This document shows, piece after piece, positions 7,054 through 15,859 of a stretch of 46,989 bases of DNA. Numbering within the stretch: position 1 is the stretch's first letter; every line of letters begins with the position of its first letter. Both the position numbers and the translations under genes were made by a program. The notes below the pieces were generated by a model. That model was not told the DNA's origin, did not search any database, and saw nothing but the letters and a program-made list of their open reading frames with translations. The DNA comes from Clostridia bacterium (GTDB lineage: Bacteria > Bacillota > Clostridia > Oscillospirales > CAG-272). The stretch lies in assembly GCA_017504605.1 (NCBI GenBank), contig JAFVQW010000036.1, forward strand, positions 1 to 46,989. Reading direction: 5' to 3'.

Positions 7054-8643
7054 ATGATAGCAGTTAACAATCTTTCCTTTCAGTTCGGCGGTCAGCTTCT
7101 GTTTAAGGACGTTGATTTGAAGTTCACGCCCGGAAACTGTTATGGAATTATCGGTGCTAACGGAGCCGGGAAATCCACGTTTTTGCGCATACTTTGCGGT
7201 GAGCTCGAGCCTACTCGCGGTGACGTTTTTATACCCGATACCGTCCGTATGTCGGTGCTTAAGCAGAATCACTTTGCGTTTGAGGAGTATACCGTTCTTG
7301 ATACGGTAATTATGGGCAACGAGCGCCTTTATTCCATAATGAAGGAGAAGGATGCTCTCTACGCCAAGGAGGACTTCACGGACGAGGACGGACTTCGTGC
7401 CTCGGAGCTCGAGGGCGAGTTTGCCGAGCTCGGCGGCTGGGAGGCCGAGTCGGATGCGTCGAGGCTTATACAGGGCCTTGGACTTTCCGATACGCTTCTT
7501 TATAACGAGATGTCCACGCTGAAGGAGAGTGAAAAGGTTAAGGTACTCTTAGCTCAGGCGCTTTTTGGCAACCCCGATATTATTCTTCTTGACGAGCCCA
7601 CGAACGGTCTCGATATTGAGGCGGTTACCTGGCTCGAGGATTTCCTTGCCGATTATTTCGGCACAGTGCTTGTCGTTTCGCACGACCGTCACTTCCTTAA
7701 CGACGTCTGCACCAACATCGTAGATATAGACTACGGCGAAATCAAGATGTACGTTGGTAACTATGAATTCTGGTATGAGTCGAGCCAGCTTATCCAGCGT
7801 ATGATTAAGCTCCAGAATAAGCGTAATGAGGAGAAAATTGCCGAGCTCCAGAGCTTCATATCTCGCTTCTCGGCAAACAAGTCGAAGTCCCGACAGGCTA
7901 CGGCGAGAAGAAAGCTGCTTGACAAGCTTACGGTCGAGGAGCTCCCCGCGTCCTCGCGGCGCTATCCCTTTATCGGCTTCGATATGGAGAGAGAGCCGGG
8001 GAAGGAGATACTGCACGTTGAGGGGCTTACCAAGTCTCTTGGCGGTAATTTGCTCTTTAAGGATTTATCCTTCCACGTATTCCGCGACGATAAGATTGCC
8101 TTCGTAGGTAACGAGCTCGCCATTACCGAGCTGTTTAAGATACTTATGGAGGAGAGCTCCGCCGATAGCGGTGAATTTAAGTTCGGCGTATCTATAACGA
8201 CCTCTTATTTCCCGCACGATAACTCTAAGTACTTCGAGGGACATAGCGAGAGCATTATTGATTGGCTCCGCGCCTATTCAAAGGACCAGACCGAGACCTA
8301 TCTTCGAGGCTTCCTCGGTAAAATGCTTTTCTCAAACGAGGCGGTTTTCAAGCCCGTAAACGTTCTCTCGGGCGGCGAAAAGGTTAGATGTATGTTCTCG
8401 CGAATGATGATGTTCGGCTCGAATATGCTTATTATCGACCAGCCGACCGACCACCTTGACCTTGAGTCAATCACTGCCGTCAACAACGGCATGAAGAGCT
8501 TCAAGGGAAATATACTCTTCTCCTCGCACGACTACGAAATAATCAATACCGTAGCGAACAGAATAATTGAGATAACTCCCGACGGATTTACAGATTTTCG
8601 CGGCAGCTACGAGGAGTTTATAGAAAGAAAAAGAGGAAATTAA
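7054..8643 (+). CDS. ABC-F family ATPase (YbiT-like) with one degenerate nucleotide site
   Basis: The 529-residue protein has two ABC ATPase domains joined by a charged linker (about 240-310) and no membrane segments, as in ABC-F translation factors that act at the ribosomal E site. Domain 1 has an intact Walker A (GANGAGKST, 34-42), Walker B (LLDEPTNGLD, Asp180-Glu181) and His210, but its signature is degenerate (TLKESEK, 155-161). Domain 2 has an intact signature (LSGGEK, 438-443) but a lost Walker A (GNELAITEL, 352-360) and IDQPTDHLD with Gln463 in place of the catalytic Glu. One composite site therefore looks complete and the other dead. E. coli YbiT has a degenerate signature 1 but an intact Walker A 2, so this protein has gone further. 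Confidence 0.9.
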   Translation: MIAVNNLSFQFGGQLLFKDVDLKFTPGNCYGIIGANGAGKSTFLRILCGELEPTRGDVFIPDTVRMSVLKQNHFAFEEYTVLDTVIMGNERLYSIMKEKDALYAKEDFTDEDGLRASELEGEFAELGGWEAESDASRLIQGLGLSDTLLYNEMSTLKESEKVKVLLAQALFGNPDIILLDEPTNGLDIEAVTWLEDFLADYFGTVLVVSHDRHFLNDVCTNIVDIDYGEIKMYVGNYEFWYESSQLIQRMIKLQNKRNEEKIAELQSFISRFSANKSKSRQATARRKLLDKLTVEELPASSRRYPFIGFDMEREPGKEILHVEGLTKSLGGNLLFKDLSFHVFRDDKIAFVGNELAITELFKILMEESSADSGEFKFGVSITTSYFPHDNSKYFEGHSESIIDWLRAYSKDQTETYLRGFLGKMLFSNEAVFKPVNVLSGGEKVRCMFSRMMMFGSNMLIIDQPTDHLDLESITAVNNGMKSFKGNILFSSHDYEIINTVANRIIEITPDGFTDFRGSYEEFIERKRGN

Positions 8644-8644
8644 T

Positions 8645-9586
8645 ATGAAAAACGAATGTATAGAGATTTTACCGAGGAGCTATAACAAATACAAGATTAA
8701 TCTTCACACCCACTCAACCTTCTCCGACGGAAACTTCACGCCCGAGGAGCTTAAAAGGATATATATGAAGGAGGGCTACTCTGCTGTAGCCTTTACCGAC
8801 CACCGCGAGTGTATTTCTCATAACGAGCTCACCGATGACGAGTTCGTAGCACTGACGGGAACCGAGCTCGATTTTACGCTCCTCTCGGATGCGGGCTGGG
8901 TTGATTGCGTGCATATTAACGCACTCTCGAGAGAGCCCGATAAGCGGCGCAGCTATGAAAAGATGCCGCTCGATTACGAGCTTATCAATAAGACCGTCGA
9001 CGAGCTTCGCCGTGACAACTTCTTCGTTACCGTTAATCACCCCGTCTGGTCGAATATGTCGAGTGACGACGTGCTTCGCATAAAGGGAGCTGATGCTATC
9101 GAGATTGTAAACGGTATCGGCGTTGTGTTTAACAATTACTCCGACGACTCGGCGCACTACGAGTATTTTATCCGCAAGGGTGGAAGAGCCGTACCCGTTG
9201 CGGGCGACGACAGCCATAAGATTTTCGAGGACGGAACGCCGTATCACGAGTATTGCACTACGTTTACTACCGTTTTTGCAAAGGAGCTCTCCTACGGCGC
9301 GATAATCGATGCACTTGATGCCGGTCGCTCCTATGCATCTACGGGCCCGCGCTTTGAGTCTATTCGCCTTGTTGGCGATAAGCTCTGTGTTGAGTGCAGC
9401 AACGTTTTCGGCGTTTACGTACACAGCAAGTACCTGACCCTTAAAACGCAGGACGTAAGGAAGACCGACAGCATTACCTATACCGAGATTGATATATCCG
9501 ATATTCGTGCGAAGTCTCCGTACTTTTGGGTATCTATAAGAGATACAAAGGGCGGCAAGGCTTGGGCAACTCCTTATTGGTTTTAG
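8645..9586 (+). CDS. PHP domain-containing phosphoesterase
   Basis: The 313-residue protein is a PHP-domain metal-dependent hydrolase. Metal ligands typical of the fold are seen in NLHTHSTFSDG (about 19-29), AFTDHREC (about 48-55), VTVNHPVWS (about 133-141) and VAGDDSHK (about 187-194). The family includes histidinol phosphatases and trypsinised nucleoside or nucleic-acid phosphoesterases; no specific substrate can be assigned. The C-terminal 70 residues look like a beta-rich addition. It starts 1 base after the ABC-F stop codon, so the two are coupled. A bidirectional terminator follows. Confidence 0.85.
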   Translation: MKNECIEILPRSYNKYKINLHTHSTFSDGNFTPEELKRIYMKEGYSAVAFTDHRECISHNELTDDEFVALTGTELDFTLLSDAGWVDCVHINALSREPDKRRSYEKMPLDYELINKTVDELRRDNFFVTVNHPVWSNMSSDDVLRIKGADAIEIVNGIGVVFNNYSDDSAHYEYFIRKGGRAVPVAGDDSHKIFEDGTPYHEYCTTFTTVFAKELSYGAIIDALDAGRSYASTGPRFESIRLVGDKLCVECSNVFGVYVHSKYLTLKTQDVRKTDSITYTEIDISDIRAKSPYFWVSIRDTKGGKAWATPYWF

Positions 9587-9610
9587 AAGAGAATAGTAAC
9601 TCCGACAGAA

Positions 9611-9641
9611 AAAGCGGTGAGGCATCAAGCCTCACCGCTTT
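9611..9641. terminator. Bidirectional terminator between PHP gene and ispH-rpsA
   Basis: A 13-bp perfect stem AAAGCGGTGAGGC (9611-9623) with GCCTCACCGCTTT (9629-9641) has a 5-base loop. It is flanked by A on the left and T on the right, so it can end transcription from both convergent genes. Confidence 0.88.
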
Positions 9642-9655
9642 GTTGTTATTTTGAA

Positions 9656-11713
9656 TTAGTCGATAGAGCCTACGATGTAGGGAGCCATATCTGCTCTCTC
9701 CTCAGCGATTCTCTGAGCCTCAGCAGCAGCCTCTGCCTCTCTCTCTGCCTTCTCGGCAGCACGGGCAGCCTCGCGCTCAGCGCGCTCCTGCTCCTCGGTG
9801 ATAGCACGGATAGAGAGTGCGAGCTTTCTGTTCACGTCGTCAATCTCGGTGATCTTTACGTCAACTACCTGACCAACGGAGAGAACGTCTGCGGGAGAGT
9901 TAATTCTCTCGGTGGAAATTCTCGAGATGTGGATGAGGCCGTCAACGTCCTCATATACCTCGGCAAATGCGCCGAAGGGCATAATCGAAACGATCTTCGC
10001 GGGAACAATGTCACCAACGTTGAACTTCTGAGTGAACTGGAACCAGGAGTCCATCTCCTGAGTCTTGTAGCCGAGAGAAATTCTTCTCTTCTCGGTGTCA
10101 AGCTCCTTGATGAATACGTCGATTACCTGACCAACGCTTACAACCTGCGAGGGGTGCTTGATACGGCGCCAGGAGAGCTCGGTGTTGTGAACCATTCCGT
10201 CAACGCCGCCGATATCGACGAATGCGCCGTAGGGAGTAAGGTTCTTAACGGTACCCATAAAGTGCTGACCAACCTCGAGGGTCGCCCAAACAGCGTCCTC
10301 CTTAGCCTTCTTCTCCTCGTTAAGGATTACCTTAATAGAGCCGAGAGCCTTCTTTCTTGCAGTATCAAACTCAAGGAGTCTGATTTTCTGCTCCGTACCA
10401 ACGAGCACGGAGAGGTCGCCACCCTTAGCGATACCGGTCTGGGAAGCGGGAATAAATACGGTGTTGTTCTCGGTAGCGAAGAGCACGCCGCCCTTAACCA
10501 CGGATACAACCTTGCCGACGAGGGTCTCGCCGTTATCATAGGCATCCTTAAGAACAACCCAGCTGTTGTCCTTGTCAACTCTCTTCTTGGAAACGGTAGC
10601 GATGCCCTTACCGTCCTCAACTCTGATTACAAACACTTCAATCTCGTCACCGATCTTGAACATCTCAGAGAGCTTAGCCGAGGGATCGTCGGTAATCTGC
10701 TCTTTGTCAAGCACGCCGGTAAACTTTGCGCCGAGGTCGAGCTTAAGCTCGTTTTCGCCGATTGTAAATACGGTACCGGTAACTGTTTCTCCTGTATGTA
10801 AAGATTTGATTGAGCCTTCCAGCATTTGAGTAAAGTTTTCTTCCATTGCTTTAAAAACCTCCGTTATTATACCGTCGGGTGTGGAAGCGCCCGCGGTTAT
10901 TCCTGTGCTTTTCGCACTGTCAGGAAAATCAGTTGTTAAATCCGACGCCGATTCAATCCAAAGCGTAGTAGGGCAGGCAAGACGGCATAAATCGTAGAGC
11001 TTATGCGTATTCGAGCTGTCCTTACCTCCAATGACTATCATCACATCAGATGCAGCGGCAAGCTCTGCCGCTTCTTTCTGACGATTTTCAGTGACACTAC
11101 ATATTGTATCAAAAAAAATCGCATTTGTACATAGTTTTTTCAAAAATTTTTTTATTTTTTTAAATTCTTCGAGGTTTTGAGTGGTTTGTGCGCACAAAAC
11201 CGTCTTTTTGTCACCGAAATCTATCGCCTCGAGCTCCGAAACGCTCGAAAAAGCGTATTTTTCGCCTCGAGCATAGCTCATTGTTCCGATAGCCTCGGGG
11301 TGATTTTTGTCGCAATATAGGAGAAAGAGCGAATTTTCGTTCGTATTTTCCTCGGCAATTTTGTGAATCTTTTTAACGAACGGGCAGGTCGCATCAACTA
11401 CACGAAAGCTTGGATAACGCTCGGCGAGCGAATAGAGCTCCGAGCTCGCCTCCTTTGTAATTCCGTGCGTTCGGATTACCACGGTCATCGGTCGTTCAGG
11501 CTCGGCGAGGTAGGTGTCTTGAACCTCGTGCAGCTCGATGCTCGGCGCACCGAGTGCGGCGAGCTCCTCGTTATATATTCTGTTGTGTATCAGCTTCCCG
11601 AGGGTAAATATGCGCTCTCGGCCCGTCGCCTCGCCAAGCGCTCGGCGCACCGCAGTGTCTGCTGAGCGAACACCCGGGCAAAAGCCTGCGTGGCGTGAAA
11701 GAGTTACCTTCAA
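9656..11713 (-). CDS. ispH-rpsA: IspH-ribosomal protein S1 fusion (HMBPP reductase / bS1)
   Basis: The 685-residue protein joins two functions. Residues 1-290 are IspH, the [4Fe-4S] enzyme that makes IPP and DMAPP in the MEP pathway: cluster Cys12, Cys110 and Cys205, His43, His83, His138 and Glu140 (NHPE), and GGKDSSNTHK. Residues 305-635 hold four S1 RNA-binding repeats; repeats 3 and 4 carry the typical YGAFVDI/FGAFAEV core. A Glu/Ala-rich helical tail (about 640-675) follows. This fusion is known from clostridia. The start is TTG directly after the cmk-plsC stop codon, with AAAGGAG lying inside that gene's last codons. It is the last gene of the leftward operon. Confidence 0.97.
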   Translation of the reverse strand: MKVTLSRHAGFCPGVRSADTAVRRALGEATGRERIFTLGKLIHNRIYNEELAALGAPSIELHEVQDTYLAEPERPMTVVIRTHGITKEASSELYSLAERYPSFRVVDATCPFVKKIHKIAEENTNENSLFLLYCDKNHPEAIGTMSYARGEKYAFSSVSELEAIDFGDKKTVLCAQTTQNLEEFKKIKKFLKKLCTNAIFFDTICSVTENRQKEAAELAAASDVMIVIGGKDSSNTHKLYDLCRLACPTTLWIESASDLTTDFPDSAKSTGITAGASTPDGIITEVFKAMEENFTQMLEGSIKSLHTGETVTGTVFTIGENELKLDLGAKFTGVLDKEQITDDPSAKLSEMFKIGDEIEVFVIRVEDGKGIATVSKKRVDKDNSWVVLKDAYDNGETLVGKVVSVVKGGVLFATENNTVFIPASQTGIAKGGDLSVLVGTEQKIRLLEFDTARKKALGSIKVILNEEKKAKEDAVWATLEVGQHFMGTVKNLTPYGAFVDIGGVDGMVHNTELSWRRIKHPSQVVSVGQVIDVFIKELDTEKRRISLGYKTQEMDSWFQFTQKFNVGDIVPAKIVSIMPFGAFAEVYEDVDGLIHISRISTERINSPADVLSVGQVVDVKITEIDDVNRKLALSIRAITEEQERAEREAARAAEKAEREAEAAAEAQRIAEERADMAPYIVGSID

Positions 11714-13027
11714 TTAATTATCTCCTTTACTCTCACTCGAGGTAGGAAGGGGAGCGAAGCCGCCGAGCGAGAGAATTCTTGCAAAAATATATTCGGTAGC
11801 CTTACGGTATTCATCGCCGCCTCCGTGTGTGAGGCCGAGCTCGGCGTGCGGAATCGGCTTACCGAAGATAACCTCTGTTTTTCTGAAAAGGGAATATCTG
11901 TGCTTTTTCGTTCTAAGGCAAACGGGAATAACGTCGCACCCCGCACGGTGCGCGATGAGCCCCGCTCCGCTCTTAAGCTCGGTTGTGGCGGGCTCCACAC
12001 CGGGATTTCTGTGTCCCTGTGGGAAAATCATGACGAGATTGCCTTCCTTAATAAGCTCGATAGAGGCTCTGATTGCGGCAACGTCGTTCCCGCCGCGGTC
12101 GAGCTTAACGGCGCCGAAGCTCCGCATTATCGGGCCTACAATCGGTATTTTAAAGAGCTCCTTTTTCGCGATAAATCTTATCTGCCTTCTGCAGGAGGCA
12201 CCGATAAGGAATACGTCCTTGGCCGCGATGTGATTTGCCGCAAGCATATAGCCGCCGCTCTCGGGTATGTTTTCAAGGCCGATGACCTTGATTCTGTTAA
12301 AGAAGCGAATCGGCGCGGCTACTACCGCCCAGGTGCGCATATAGCTATTTTTTTTTACTTTACTTTTGCCGTTTTTTTTTATAATCTCGATAACCTTGTA
12401 GACGGTTTCCTCAAAGGTCATATCCGAGTTGTCGAGCAGAACGGCGTCCTCTGCGGGCACGCAGGGAGCTATAGCACGCGTGGAGTCGTTTCTGTCGCGC
12501 TCCACCATCTCGCGGTAAACATCATCGTAGCTGACCTCCTTGCCGCGTGCGAGAAGCTCGAGATGTCTTCGCCTTGCGCGGGCCTCGGGGGATGCGGTGA
12601 GGAATATCTTAACCTCGGCATCGGGGAGTATAACCGTGCCGATGTCTCGTCCGTCCATAATTACACTGTTGGTTTTTGCGGTATTGCGCTGCATATCGAG
12701 AAGATACTGTCTGACAGCACCGATAGCGCTGACGTCGGATGCCGCCATAGAAACCTCGGGGGCACGAATGGTGTCGCCGACGTCCAGGCCGTCAAGGAGT
12801 ATAACCTGCTTGCCCTCCGAGAACCTAAGCTCGAGGGTGAAGTCGTGAAGTGCTGCCGAAACGGCCGCCTCGTCCCTCGGCGAGATGCCGTGGCGAAGCA
12901 TATAAAGTCCTATCGTACGGTAGAGCGCACCGGTATCTACGTATATAATTCCAAGCTGCTTTGCGACCGCCTTTGCGAGCGTGGATTTGCCGGCTCCGCC
13001 GGGACCGTCAATTGCTATTCTTACCAT
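11714..13027 (-). CDS. cmk-plsC: Cytidylate kinase-PlsC acyltransferase fusion
   Basis: The 437-residue protein combines two enzymes. Residues 1-220 are cytidylate kinase, phosphorylating CMP/dCMP with ATP: P-loop GPGGAGKST (8-16), MDGRDIGT near 119 and the Arg-rich lid. Residues 235-437 are a 1-acyl-glycerol-3-phosphate acyltransferase: NHxxxxD as NHIAAKDVF and FPQGHRNPG, where many relatives have FPEGTR. The acyltransferase part probably associates with the membrane and makes phosphatidic acid. The fusion is recurrent in clostridia and sits directly upstream of ispH-rpsA here, the neighbourhood in which it is usually found. It starts at ATG 15 bases after the flavoprotein stop codon. Confidence 0.95.
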   Translation of the reverse strand: MVRIAIDGPGGAGKSTLAKAVAKQLGIIYVDTGALYRTIGLYMLRHGISPRDEAAVSAALHDFTLELRFSEGKQVILLDGLDVGDTIRAPEVSMAASDVSAIGAVRQYLLDMQRNTAKTNSVIMDGRDIGTVILPDAEVKIFLTASPEARARRRHLELLARGKEVSYDDVYREMVERDRNDSTRAIAPCVPAEDAVLLDNSDMTFEETVYKVIEIIKKNGKSKVKKNSYMRTWAVVAAPIRFFNRIKVIGLENIPESGGYMLAANHIAAKDVFLIGASCRRQIRFIAKKELFKIPIVGPIMRSFGAVKLDRGGNDVAAIRASIELIKEGNLVMIFPQGHRNPGVEPATTELKSGAGLIAHRAGCDVIPVCLRTKKHRYSLFRKTEVIFGKPIPHAELGLTHGGGDEYRKATEYIFARILSLGGFAPLPTSSESKGDN

Positions 13028-13042
13028 TTTAGTCTTACTCCT

Positions 13043-14287
13043 TTATTCGTATATAAGCTTTTCTGCCGCACTTTTTCCCGCTAAATATGCGGTTGAAAAG
13101 GCAATCTGCAAATTAAATCCGCCTGTGTAGGCATCGACGTCTATAACCTCGCCTGCGAAGTATACACCCTCGGCGATTCGGGATTCCATGGTCTTCGGCG
13201 AGATTTCCTTAACCGAAATTCCGCCCGAGGTTATAATCGCCTCCTCGATGGGGCGAAGACCTGAAAGAGGAATATCGAAGCTCTTCAGCGCTCGCAGAAT
13301 AGTCTGCCTTTGCTCCTTGGTTATTGCGTTCACCTTGGCCCTCGGATCAATTTTACAGTATTCGATAAACGGTAAAATCATCTTCTGCGGCAACAGACCG
13401 TCAAGAGAGTTGATAAAGTCGCGATTGATATTTTTCTTAAAGTCGGACAGAAGCCGCGTATCAAGGGTGGCCTCGTCGAGCGCGGGCTTCAGGTCTATGG
13501 ATAGGGTAAGGCGGGATATGTCGCGCTCTCTCAGCCTCGCTGAGGCCGAGAGTATTACGGGACCCGTAACGCCGAAGTGGGTAAACATCATCTCGCCGAA
13601 ATCTCGGTAGAGCTCGTTTTTGCTTTCGTCTCTTACCGTGATGCCCACGTTTTTCAGTGAGAGCCCCTGCATCATTTGCGGAAGGGGCGAGGGAGAGGTG
13701 AGCGGTATAAGTGAGGGGATAAGCTCTGTTACCGTGTGCCCGAGCTTACGGGCAATAGCGTAGCCCGAGCCGTCGGAGCCCGTTAGGGGATAGGACTTAC
13801 CGCCGGTTGCCAAGATAACCGCACCGAAGGTGTATTCGCCCTCCTTCGTGTGAACCGTGAGTGTGCCGCTTGCGTTTTTTGTCACCGAACGGACGTGCTC
13901 GTGTATTATTTCCGCGGCCGAGCAATATGCGCGCAAAGCATCGACTATATCCTTGGCCTTGTCGCTCTCCGGGAAAACTCTCCCGCCGCGCTCTACCTTC
14001 AGCTTAACGCCAAGCGAGGTGAAGAAGGTCTGTGTGTCCTCGGTTGTGAAGCTATTGAAGGCGCTGTAGAGAAATCTCGGATTGCGCGTTACGTTCTCCA
14101 TAAGAGCCTCGCCCGAGGCGGTGTTCGTTACGTTGCATCTGTCTTTACCCGTAATGGCAAGCTTTTTGCCGAGGTGCGACATATGCTCGAAGATAGTAAC
14201 CGAGGCTCCGAGCGACAGGGCAGTGCCCGCCGCCATCATTCCCGCGGCGCCGCCGCCGATAACGGCTATTTTTTTGCTTTCGTTCAT
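13043..14287 (-). CDS. NAD(P)/FAD-dependent oxidoreductase, BaiN/HI0933 family
   Basis: The protein is about 414 residues from the start at 14287. The N terminus has the dinucleotide-binding motif AVIGGGAAGMMAAG. GGRVFPESDKAKDIVDAL, the LATGGKSYPLTGSDG segment and the C-terminal GGFNLQIAFSTAYLAGK are hallmarks of the HI0933/BaiN flavoprotein family. The reaction is not established for most members; BaiN was linked to bile-acid reduction, but these genes are widespread and usually found in this cmk-ispH neighbourhood, which argues for a housekeeping role. ATG at 14287 lies 1 base after the rpiR-type stop codon, a coupled junction; a longer start at 14338 would overlap that gene and add residues before the Rossmann motif. 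Confidence 0.88.
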   Translation of the reverse strand: MNESKKIAVIGGGAAGMMAAGTALSLGASVTIFEHMSHLGKKLAITGKDRCNVTNTASGEALMENVTRNPRFLYSAFNSFTTEDTQTFFTSLGVKLKVERGGRVFPESDKAKDIVDALRAYCSAAEIIHEHVRSVTKNASGTLTVHTKEGEYTFGAVILATGGKSYPLTGSDGSGYAIARKLGHTVTELIPSLIPLTSPSPLPQMMQGLSLKNVGITVRDESKNELYRDFGEMMFTHFGVTGPVILSASARLRERDISRLTLSIDLKPALDEATLDTRLLSDFKKNINRDFINSLDGLLPQKMILPFIEYCKIDPRAKVNAITKEQRQTILRALKSFDIPLSGLRPIEEAIITSGGISVKEISPKTMESRIAEGVYFAGEVIDVDAYTGGFNLQIAFSTAYLAGKSAAEKLIYE

Positions 14288-14288
14288 A

Positions 14289-15146
14289 TCAGCGCTTGGT
14301 GTAAACGTCATATTCGTCCCAAACCTTTTCAAGCGCATCGAAGCGAGCGGTAATCTCCTTCTCGCGTCTGTTCGTTATCTCTATTATAATGGCGTTTATA
14401 ATGCTTATAGGTGCAACGAGGGTATCCATAAAGGATGCCATATCCGACTGTGCGGTAAGAAGATAGGTGGCGTGCTCCGCAAGGGGCGATATGGCCGAGT
14501 CGGTGAAGCCGATAACCCGAGCCCCCTTCTGCCGCGCGTACTTAACCGCACTGACCATCTTCGAGGAATATCTCGGGAAGGAGAAGGCAATAAGGACGTC
14601 GTTCTCGCCGATTGAGAACATCTGCTCGAAGACCTCGGCAACCGAGGTGGGCTGAACGAATTTAACGTTGTCGAATATGAGCGAAAGATTGTGGTTGAGA
14701 AGCCTTGCAATAGGCTCAGAGCTCCTTACACCCATAACGTATATGGTACGCGACGAAAGAATTGCCTCGACCGAGCTGTAAAAGGCATCCTTATTAAGAT
14801 TTTCAAGCGTGAAGCGTATTTTCGCAATATCCGACTCCATAACCTTTTCAATTACGTCGCCCTTACCAAGCCTCTGCTTGGTTACCTCAATGCGCTGGTT
14901 GGGCGTGAGGCGGGTGCGGACGAGCTCCTGTACGGCACGCTGAAATTCGCCGTATCCCTCGAAGCCGAGCTCGCTAGCAAAGCGTACGACGGTAGACTCG
15001 GATACACCGACGTGACGACCGAGGCGCGCCGCGGTCATATAAGCCGCCTTATCGTAATCGTTGAGTATGGCATTTGCTATTTTTTTCTGTCCTTTCGAAA
15101 AGCCCGGAAAGGCGTTAAGGATTCTCTCGGAAATGTCGTTAGCCAT
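14289..15146 (-). CDS. MurR/RpiR family transcriptional regulator
   Basis: The 285-residue protein has an N-terminal RpiR-type helix-turn-helix (about 1-77; LGRHVGVSESTVVRFASELGF) and a C-terminal SIS sugar-phosphate-binding domain (about 125-255; YVMGVRSSEPIARLL and IAFSFPRYSSKMV). Such proteins usually sense phosphosugars. No sugar gene is next to it; it is the first gene of an operon with lipid, isoprenoid and translation genes, so its regulon is unclear. It has its own sigma-A promoter 46 bases upstream. Confidence 0.92.
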   Translation of the reverse strand: MANDISERILNAFPGFSKGQKKIANAILNDYDKAAYMTAARLGRHVGVSESTVVRFASELGFEGYGEFQRAVQELVRTRLTPNQRIEVTKQRLGKGDVIEKVMESDIAKIRFTLENLNKDAFYSSVEAILSSRTIYVMGVRSSEPIARLLNHNLSLIFDNVKFVQPTSVAEVFEQMFSIGENDVLIAFSFPRYSSKMVSAVKYARQKGARVIGFTDSAISPLAEHATYLLTAQSDMASFMDTLVAPISIINAIIIEITNRREKEITARFDALEKVWDEYDVYTKR

Positions 15147-15191
15147 TCTTTTTTCCTCTTTTTGTAAGAAAACTTTCAGTCATTAAATTTA

Positions 15192-15220
15192 ATTATAACA
15201 CACGAAATAAAATAATGCAA
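15192..15220 (-). promoter_or_regulatory. Promoter of the rpiR-baiN-cmk/plsC-ispH/rpsA operon
   Basis: On the reverse strand TTGCAT (15215-15220) and a perfect TATAAT (15192-15197) lie 17 bases apart, 46 bases before the regulator's start codon. Confidence 0.8.
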
Positions 15221-15229
15221 TATTTTAAG

Positions 15230-15266
15230 AAAAAAATACGAGCCGAGGTGCTATGCCTCGGCTCGT
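15230..15266 (-). terminator. Terminator of the ABC importer operon
   Basis: Read leftward, an 11-bp stem (15256-15266 with 15238-15248; ACGAGCCGAGG) with a 7-base loop is followed by a run of T (15230-15236 as A on the given strand). It separates the importer operon from the rpiR promoter. Confidence 0.9.
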
Positions 15267-15271
15267 GGGGG

Positions 15272-15859
15272 TTAGTGAAGATTTTTTATTTTGATTATTT
15301 TTGCCGCGGGAAGTGACAGCGCGCGCGAGTCGTGCGTTACGAGGATAACCGTCCGCTTTTCGGACTCTTTTTCAATAAGTGAGAGAATAAGCTCACTGTT
15401 TTGTCTGTCGAGCTCCTTCGTCGGCTCATCGAGAATGAGAATTGGCGCCTCGCGCAGTAGAGCTCTCGCAATCGAGACCCTCTGCTTCATTCCGCCCGAG
15501 AGCTCCTTAGGACGAAGCGAGAGCTCCTCCTCGGTAAGGCCGAGGGAGATAAGCAGCTCGCGAGCTTTTGCTTCTGTCTTCGCATTAGGCTCGGGGAAGG
15601 ATACGAGGGAGACGTTTTCGAGCGCCGAGAGAGTATCGAAAAGCCTGTGCTCCTGAAAGGCGTAGGAAACTCGAATTCCCTCGGTAATCCGTCCGGTGAA
15701 GGCTTTGTCGAGCCCTGCGATTATCCGAAGAAGCGTGGTTTTACCCGCGCCGCTCTCCCCGACAACGACGTACAGACCCGAGTCGGCAAAGGTATAGGAA
15801 AAATTATCTAAGATTTTTCTTTTGCCGTAGGCCTTCGTTACGTTTTTCAGTTTAATCAT
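15272..15859 (-). CDS. ABC transporter ATP-binding protein (nitrate/sulfonate/taurine type)
   Basis: The 195-residue ATPase energises the importer encoded with it. It has Walker A GESGAGKT, Q-loop FQEHRLF, signature LSGGMKQR, Walker B LILDEPTKELD and the H-loop His in VTHDS. It is slightly short for the SsuB/TauB group, mainly at the C terminus. I favour ATG at 15859 over GTG at 15868 because GAGGTGG lies just upstream and this creates a 4-base ATGA overlap with the permease stop codon. It is the last gene of the operon before a strong terminator. Confidence 0.9.
   Translation of the reverse strand: MIKLKNVTKAYGKRKILDNFSYTFADSGLYVVVGESGAGKTTLLRIIAGLDKAFTGRITEGIRVSYAFQEHRLFDTLSALENVSLVSFPEPNAKTEAKARELLISLGLTEEELSLRPKELSGGMKQRVSIARALLREAPILILDEPTKELDRQNSELILSLIEKESEKRTVILVTHDSRALSLPAAKIIKIKNLH

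Noticed and set aside
9617..10801. 394-codon open frame opposite the S1 part of ispH-rpsA
   Set aside because: It is low-complexity Leu/Ser-rich and antisense to conserved S1 repeats; a shadow.
11825..13084. 419-codon open frame opposite cmk-plsC
   Set aside because: It is antisense to a conserved fusion gene with clear motifs, and matches no family that I recognise.
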